From a bacterium (lineage in GTDB: Bacteria > Hinthialibacterota > Hinthialibacteria > H5-UNCL2): DNA of 64,000 nt. The position numbers and the translations under genes are program-made. Location: contig JABTUV010000015.1 of the NCBI GenBank assembly GCA_015075175.1, positions 38,684 to 102,683 on the forward strand, in the 5' to 3' direction. How positions within the stretch are numbered: the stretch's first letter is position 1; the number at the start of each line of letters is the position of its first letter. The notes under the pieces are model-generated. The model was not told where the DNA came from and did not search any database. It was given only the letters and a program-made list of their open reading frames with translations. Positions 59,045 to 64,000 of the stretch are shown piece after piece.

Positions 59045-59418
59045 ACTTTTGGAACGCAATCGTCGTCGGGCTGAAGGAAATCTGGTCGCACAAGTTCCGT
59101 TCGCTGCTCACGATGTTGGGCATCATCCTCGGCGTCTCCAGTCTTGTGGCGATGTCGGCGCTGGTCAAAGGCATGGAAACCGGCGCCAAGGAATCACTGG
59201 TGGCCATTGGCGGCCTTCAGAAAATCCGCATCGAGCCCGCGGAGGTGCCGGTCGAACAACGTCATTTGCAGGATCAGGCTCCGGGGCTCACGATGAACGA
59301 CGTTTACGCGCTCCAGGCCAGCGCTCAGGGCGTGAGCAACGTCTTCATGTGCCGCCGGGCGCGGCGCGAGGGCGCAAGCAGAGAAGACCTCTTAATTCAC
59401 GAGGGTTCCCATGCGTAG
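59041..59418 (+). pseudogene. MacB-type ABC permease, N-terminal fragment
   Basis: ATG 59041 overlaps the preceding stop, as in real macB-type operons. The first about 100 residues ('WNAIVVGLKEIWSHKFRSLLTMLGIILGVSSLVAMSAL', 'MNDVYALQASAQGVSNVF') are a MacB permease N-terminus with one transmembrane helix and the start of the periplasmic domain. At about 59345 homology stops; the remaining codons belong in other frames to a glycosyltransferase. Together with the second half of the previous gene it forms a foreign-looking block (about 58430-59345) set into an LPS-export/glycosyltransferase operon. Confidence 0.65.
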
Positions 59419-60175
59419 GGAGTTCGTCCATGGCACGCGCGATTCGTCGCATCGTGGACGATTCCCGCGCCGACGTGCTCCACCTACTGGGACGCGCCAT
59501 TGGGACTGGGCCAACTAGCGTTCCGTTCCGGCACGGGATCAAGTCATTTGCTGCGGTGGACTTTCCCATCGGACGCGGACCAGGTCGTCTCAAGTACACG
59601 CGCCACGTGCATCGCATTCTGTGCGTGTCGGAGGGCATCCGGCAGGTTTTGATCTCCTGCGGGATTCCGCCCGAACTGGCCGAGACCGTCCATTCCGGCA
59701 TCGACCTGTCGCGCTTCGAGACAGCCACGGATGCGGCCGCCGTTCGCCGCGAATTCTCAATGGCGGGGGTTGATCCACTGCTAGTGAGCGTGGCGGCGTT
59801 GACGGACCACAAGGGCCATGCGTATCTCCTGTCCGCCATGCCGCGCGTGTGGCAGCAGTTCCGCGCCCGGCTCCTGATCGCGGGAGAGGGCTGCGGGAGG
59901 CGCTGGCGCGTCAATGTGAGGAGCTGCACCTGGGGGACGCGGTGGCTGCTCGGCTATCGGCAGGACGTGCCGACCTACTGGCGGCGGCGGATTTGTTCGT
60001 GCTGTCTTCGCACCTGGAAGGACTGTGCACGTCGATTTTGGACGCGATGGCGATGCGCCTGCCGGTGGTAGCAACGACGGCGGGGGGCATCCCCGAGGCG
60101 GTGGTGGATGGGGAGACGGGGCTATTGGCCGCGCCGCGCGATCCGGAGGGACTGGCGGAGCGCGTCTGCAACTAG
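59345..60175 (+). pseudogene. GT4-type glycosyltransferase, N-truncated and frameshifted
   Basis: From about 59430 one frame reads 'ARAIRRIVDDSRADVLHLLGRAI', 'AVDFPIGRGPGRLKYTRHVHRILCVSEGIRQVLI' and 'VHSGIDLSRFETA', the central part of a family 4 glycosyltransferase. An indel near 59890-59920 moves to another frame, ending 'AADLFVLSSHLEGLCTSILDAMAMRLPVVATTAGGIPEAVVDGETG' (the EGLC/ExxxxxxxE nucleotide-sugar region). The N-terminal about 80 residues are missing, replaced by the MacB fragment. In an intact genome it would be an LPS/core sugar transferase cotranscribed with the MsbA-like gene. Confidence 0.65.
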
Positions 60176-60790
60176 CGGGGACAAGCCGCGACGCCAGGCG
60201 ATGGGACGCGCCGGGCGCGCGTGCGTGCAAGCGCGTTTCACTGTGGACGCCATGGTGGAAAAGACGCTGCGGGTGTACTCGTAGGGTGGGTTTTACCCAC
60301 CATAAGGAAGGGACCGCCGGAACAGTCGGCGGTGAGTTCTTGGCTCGCCCGTCGATGACGCAAATCACGCGGACTCCCATGCAACGTGGGCGCATCGTAG
60401 CCGTCCTCTCATTTTTATGACGCAGATTTGTCTCGCGTCTCAAGTCGGTCTATCAGCGCGCCGCTACTCGAGGGACTCGTTTTCTTCTTAACAAGTATGT
60501 ACGGGTCCACCCCATTTTTCAATGAGTGCCGGTTTCAGCAAGAGTTGTCGACCCGCATCCTGTATCGCGGACCAGTAACTCCGGTCAGAGGATGGAGCAA
60601 TATCAGGAAGAATAGTCCTCGAGGCGTCCCCAGTGGTCACCGCCGGACGTATCAGTGGCAACGCTGAACCAGCAAGCAGCGGGGCATGACGCGCCGCGTA
60701 TCGAGGAGGACGGCCTGGACGCGAGCAGCCCGCTTCGGGCGGTCTCGGTTTGGCGCTCTACGGGTGGGGCGAAGCCTCGCGGGAAACTGT
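60176..60790. other. Intergenic stretch with degenerate repeat copies
   Basis: No supportable gene. It holds GTAGGGTGGGTTTTACCCACC (60281-60302, family R10, with a related copy near 63908), a degenerate array core CTACTCGAGGGACTCG (about 60464), and a degraded leader GTATCGAGGAGGACGGCCTG (about 60700). Confidence 0.5.
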
Positions 60791-61785
60791 CCATGCGTTC
60801 CACCAAGATAGTCCGCCACAGTGCGAGCGGCGAGGCGTGGCCGGCGGTCCAGTGGCCGTCGTTGGAAAGTAGTGGAGCAGCTCGGCCTCGGCTTGCGGAA
60901 GACGGGCAGCGGATCCAGCACGTCGATGCCCTCCTCGCGTCCAGGCGGCCAGGCGCTCGCGGAAGGTCAGTGTCCGCCCAGCTCAGCCGCCACACTGACG
61001 ACGCGCCCCGCCAGTGTGGGATCGACCTGCTGCGCCAGCGGGATGACCACGAGCAGATAGCCCGCGTTCATCGCGCGCCAGCCTTGCGGTTTCGGAGACA
61101 CCTCAGCGTGCGGTCCCAAGCGGCGTCGTCATGCATCGCCCAGCCGCAGGACGGCAGAGGAGTCATGCGGATCGCCGATCTCTTCAGCCTGCACCCAGCA
61201 GGTGCGTTGGCGGAAGGGCAGGGGCGTTCAGGCGGGCGGCAGGCAAAACGTAGGCGCGGTCCTGGGCGATCATGCGCAGCGGCGCCGTCCATCAGACGAT
61301 CTCCGAGCGACCGCCGCGTCGTAAACGTCGTTCATGAAGAGACGCCTGAACGACCGTCAGGTTACGCGGAAGCGGCTAGCTGCCGCCTTCCAGGCACTGC
61401 TCGGCGCTGCCGAGGCCAGCGTAGCCCGTGACCACTTCCACTTCGCGCGGCGAGAATCCTCTCCAACCGCCGGCAAAACGTCTCCTCCAGTTCGACCTGC
61501 GCGGCTTCCATGAGGTCGCCGAGAACAGTGCGAAGACGCCGGGCGGTTTCTCAGACGCATGCTCGACGTCCCTCATGCCCGGCAGATTGTAACGCACGCA
61601 CGTCGAAGCCGTCGATCTCGGGCGATAGCGCAGAGCGGCGATGGGGCAGTACTTGCCGGCAAGGGTGGGATCGTCGCCGAAGAAGGCGGCGGCGGGCAGA
61701 GGATGCGGGCCGCGGCTTCGGCGATGATGAACAGGAGCAGGCAGGTGGCGGCGAGGCGCGACGCAGGACAGGAGCCGTTGCGCAT
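60775..61785 (-). pseudogene. SGNH/GDSL-hydrolase-like exported protein, many frameshifts
   Basis: ATG 61785 starts 'MRNGSCPASRLAATCLLLFIIAEAAARIL', a signal anchor. In successive frames follow 'FFGDDPTLAGKYCPIAALRYRP', 'EKPPGVF' with a GDSL-like block now broken, 'EVVTGYAGLGSAEQCL' (Block II-like AGLG), 'LLVVIPLAQQVDP' and 'DVLDPLPVFRK' to 'DGHWTAGHA' (the C-terminal D-x-x-H of SGNH hydrolases). At least six indels interrupt the frame. The original protein would be an exported esterase or acetyltransferase-like enzyme acting on glycans. Decay versus poor sequence quality cannot be told apart here. Confidence 0.5.
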
Positions 61786-61788
61786 AGC

Positions 61789-62445
61789 TCACGCCTTCTC
61801 CGCCAGCGTGATGGTGGCGATTCGAGCAGCAGGTCGCTGGGCGTGACGCGCAGGCCGGATGCGCAAACATCCGATCGCGGCGGGAATGGCGCCGCGCAGA
61901 CTCAGGCAGGTAAGTAGGCGTCGCGGTTGCCGGAGATGATGCGGCCGACGAGGGGCAGGACGTATTGAAGTAGAGGGAGAGCGTAGCGGGGCCGCGGCGT
62001 AGTTGAGCACAGGCAACTCGCCGCGGGCGCGACACGCGGCGCACGCCGGCCAGCGCGCGCAGCAGGTCGGCGACGTTGCACGATCAAAACGCAGAGGACG
62101 GCGTCGAAACACTGATCCGGCATGGGGCGGGGTAGGCGTCCACGGCGTGGGCTGACCGAAGCGTGCGGCAGTTGCGGCGGGCGCGGGCCAGCATGGGCGG
62201 GGCGAAGTCGGCGATGACGACCAGTGGGCGCGGCCTGCGACGGGGCGCGGGCGAAATCGCCGGTCCCGCCGCAGAGGTCGAGGGCGCGGGCGCGAGGACG
62301 CCGGCCAGGCACCACACCGCGCCGCCGCCAGAAGCACGTCACATCCCCGGGTACGTGATTAGGCAGGTCGTAGGCGCCCGCGATGCCCGAACATGTCGCG
62401 CACCGCCGCGACTCTGGCCAGTCTTCTTCCCGCAGGCGGGCGTCG
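61789..62445 (-). pseudogene. MenG/UbiE-like quinone methyltransferase, frameshifted
   Basis: Fragments in different frames rebuild UbiE/MenG: 'IAGAYDLPNHV', 'RALDLCGGTGDFA' (SAM motif I), 'PLVVIADFAPPMLARARRN', 'DQCFDAVLC', 'YALPLLQYVLPLVGRIISGNRDAYL' and the end 'ATITLAEKA' at 61789. It would C-methylate demethylmenaquinone. It lies directly downstream of ubiD on the same strand, a sensible pairing for quinone synthesis. At least five indels are needed; many are one base in GC runs, suggesting sequence error. Confidence 0.65.
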
Positions 62446-62449
62446 CGCT

Positions 62450-63862
62450 CACAGCAGGCAGTTCCCAGGCGGTCCCAGAGTTGGTCAACCCGGCGCCGCA
62501 CCTCTTCGTCCATCGATGTCGGGCAGCCAGGGCTGCGTCTGGCCTTCGTTGGGCAGCTTTCGAGTCGTCAATGCCATCTGCTGCCCGAAACGCACGTATT
62601 CGGCGGTGATCAACGCGTCATCGGTCCCCAGACGAAGACGATAAACGCGCGTTGTTGCCACCCACCACAGCATCGGCAGGTTCTGCGTCATGATCTTCGT
62701 CGCAGACGATGGTCTTCTCCAGCATCATCTGCCCCCTTTGAGGGCCGTAGGCGACGCGCGCGCGTGGCGCGTGGCTCTTGCGGATGCGCACCAGGGCGAG
62801 ATTGTGGAACCCCCCCTCGACCGGCAGATTCATGTCGATGATCTCGGGGAAGTTGATGCGCAGGAGGGGCAGAAAGAGCCGCTCGGTGGTCTTGCCCAGC
62901 CAGGCGTCCTCGGCGGGGGGCCTGCCCACCACGATGGTGGGATAGACGGCGTTGCGCGCGCGCGTGAGGGCGGTGACGTGCAGGACGGGATAGTCGTCCT
63001 CCAGCGAATAGTAGCCGGTATGGTCGCCGAAGGGACCTTCGCGGCGCAATTCGCCCGGTTCAACGTAGCCCTCGATCACGATCTCGGCGTCGGCTGGGAC
63101 CCACAGGTCGTTGGTGGTGCACTTGACGAGATCGAGGGCGCGGCGGCGCAAGAAACCGGCGAACATGAGTTCATCCACGGCGTCCGGCAGCGGGGCGGTC
63201 GCCGCGTAGATGAGCGCCGGATCGCCCCCCAAGACCGCGGCGACCGGCATTCGCCGCCCCAGTTTCGCATATTGCGCATAGTGGCTGGCGCCCACTTTGT
63301 GTTGATGCCAGTGCATGCCGGTCGTCCGTCCGTCATAGACCTGCATGCGATACATGCCGATGTTCTTGTGGGCGCCGTCGGGACTCTGGGTGAAGACGAG
63401 GGGGAGGGTGATGAAGCGACCACCGTCCAACGGCCAGCACTTGAGAACGGGCAGCGCGTTGAGATCCGGTTGTCGCTCGACGATTTCCTGGCAGCGGCCC
63501 TCACTGACCTTGCGGGGAAGGACGAAGCGCAGTTCGGAGAGGCGGGCGGCCAGGTCGAAGCCCTCTTTCAAGCTCCTGGGCGGCCTGGCTTGCACTAGTT
63601 CCTCGATGCGGCGGGCGGCGTCCGAGAGCTCGGGTACGCCGAGGGCCAGCGCCATGCGCTCGCGGGAACCGAAGGCGTTGATGAGCACGGGCATGGTGTG
63701 CCCGATCACGTTGTGGAACAGGAGCGCCGGTCCGCCCGCCTTGACCGTGCGGTCGCAGATTTCCGTGATCTCCAGGTCCTGTGAGACCGGCTCGGAGATG
63801 TCCACGAGCATCCCGCGGGCGCGCAGGAGATCGATATATTCACCCAGGTCTGCGTAGGCCAT
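62450..63862 (-). CDS. ubiD: UbiD-family 3-polyprenyl-4-hydroxybenzoate decarboxylase (frameshifted C-terminus)
   Basis: ATG 63862 (MAYADLGEYIDLLRARGMLVD). The frame is intact for about 390 residues to 62690: 'PALLFHNVIGHTMPVLINAFGSRERMALALG', 'THRxxMYRMQVYDGRTTGMHWHQHKVGASHYAQY' region, 'EIVIEGYVEPGELRREGPFGDHTGYYS' (prFMN-site Glu/Arg) and 'GFHNLALVRIRKSHAP'. Then indels break it; the rest is recovered as 'LPMLWWVATTRV' and 'ALTTRKLPNEGQTQPWLPDI', ending near 62450. It decarboxylates a quinone precursor or aromatic acid with prenylated FMN; the UbiX partner is not in the window. Confidence 0.85.
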
Positions 63863-64000
63863 GCGTCGATGTCCCAAAGGTAGTGGGCGGCAGGGTAACA
63901 CACGCAGTAGGGTGGGTTCTAGCCACCAATGCGGCCGGGGGGAGAGAGCCTCGAAACGGCCTGGGCGCGTCCATGTCGTCCTCTCGATACGCGAAAACCT
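63863..64000. repeat. R10 palindrome and degenerate array leader at the window end
   Basis: GTAGGGTGGGTTCTAGCCACC near 63908 is followed by CGAAACGGCCTGGGCGCG and CTCTCGATACGCGAAAACC. The second part resembles the leader modules at 9134 and 10182, so another tandem array may begin beyond 64,000. Confidence 0.5.

Overview
The window is GC-rich, densely coding DNA from a diderm bacterium. LolCD-type lipoprotein export genes, an MsbA-like lipid exporter, an LPS-core-kinase-like gene and three lipoprotein genes all imply an outer membrane. A protein-arginine-kinase pair (mcsA/mcsB), secreted Thr-Pro-linker and dockerin-like proteins, giant beta-helix proteins and a pseudopilin fit a poorly sampled Planctomycetota- or Hydrogenedentota/Sumerlaeota-like lineage. 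This placement is inference only; no rRNA gene is present. No tRNA or rRNA gene, CRISPR array or complete mobile element was seen.

Layout. 0-3 kb: a decayed dockerin-like fragment, a frameshifted MauE-like/thioredoxin-like pair, and a secreted Thr-Pro-rich protein. 3-6.8 kb: a nickel/cobalt ECF transporter (nikK, nikM, nikL, nikQ, nikO) split by a 35-bp repeat array. 6.9-9 kb: a SagB-type nitroreductase and rarA. 9.05-10.5 kb: a gene-free block of 39-bp and 40-bp tandem arrays with hairpins. 10.5-19.2 kb (housekeeping): miaA, mutL, a rhomboid protease, a REC-HATPase regulator, a Rieske protein, a ROK kinase and fhs. 19.5-25.8 kb: three lipoproteins, a PflX-type radical SAM enzyme, a truncated glycosidase joined to a cell-surface fragment, and a split class I fumarase/tartrate dehydratase. 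26-41.2 kb: three right-handed beta-helix proteins, a pseudopilin, an IclR-type HTH, a split UxaA-type dehydratase, an SLC5-type symporter, an MmgE/PrpD protein and an argininosuccinate-lyase-like enzyme. These look like a sugar-acid or dicarboxylate scavenging locus with divergent consensus promoters at 32.17-32.27 kb. 41.7-50.8 kb: an IS66-like remnant, mcsB/mcsA, ilvE, lolD and lolC/E, galE, a DUF4388 protein and a regulator with helical tail. 50.9-56 kb: a LacI regulator, a methyltransferase and hisD-hisC-hisB. 56.1-63.9 kb: envelope genes (Kdo-kinase-like, MsbA-like chimera, MacB permease fragment, GT4 glycosyltransferase), then a heavily frameshifted SGNH hydrolase and menG-like gene, and ubiD.

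Two features dominate. First, at least a dozen distinct families of short palindromic or tandem repeats occur in 64 kb. Several sit inside genes, donating start codons (miaA and the mauE-like gene), stop codons (nikK, nikO) or in-frame peptide insertions (Kdo kinase, lolC, galE, mcsA, hisD tail). The most unusual is a composite element built on the core TACTCGAGGACACGGCT, tandemly arrayed with locus-specific spacers and flanked by TCGAGA hairpins. Second, frameshifts concentrate at 0-1.9 kb and 59.3-62.7 kb, and there are two abrupt gene-gene chimeras (near 23.47 kb and 58.43-59.35 kb). These could be sequence or assembly errors or real decay, and need read-level checking.
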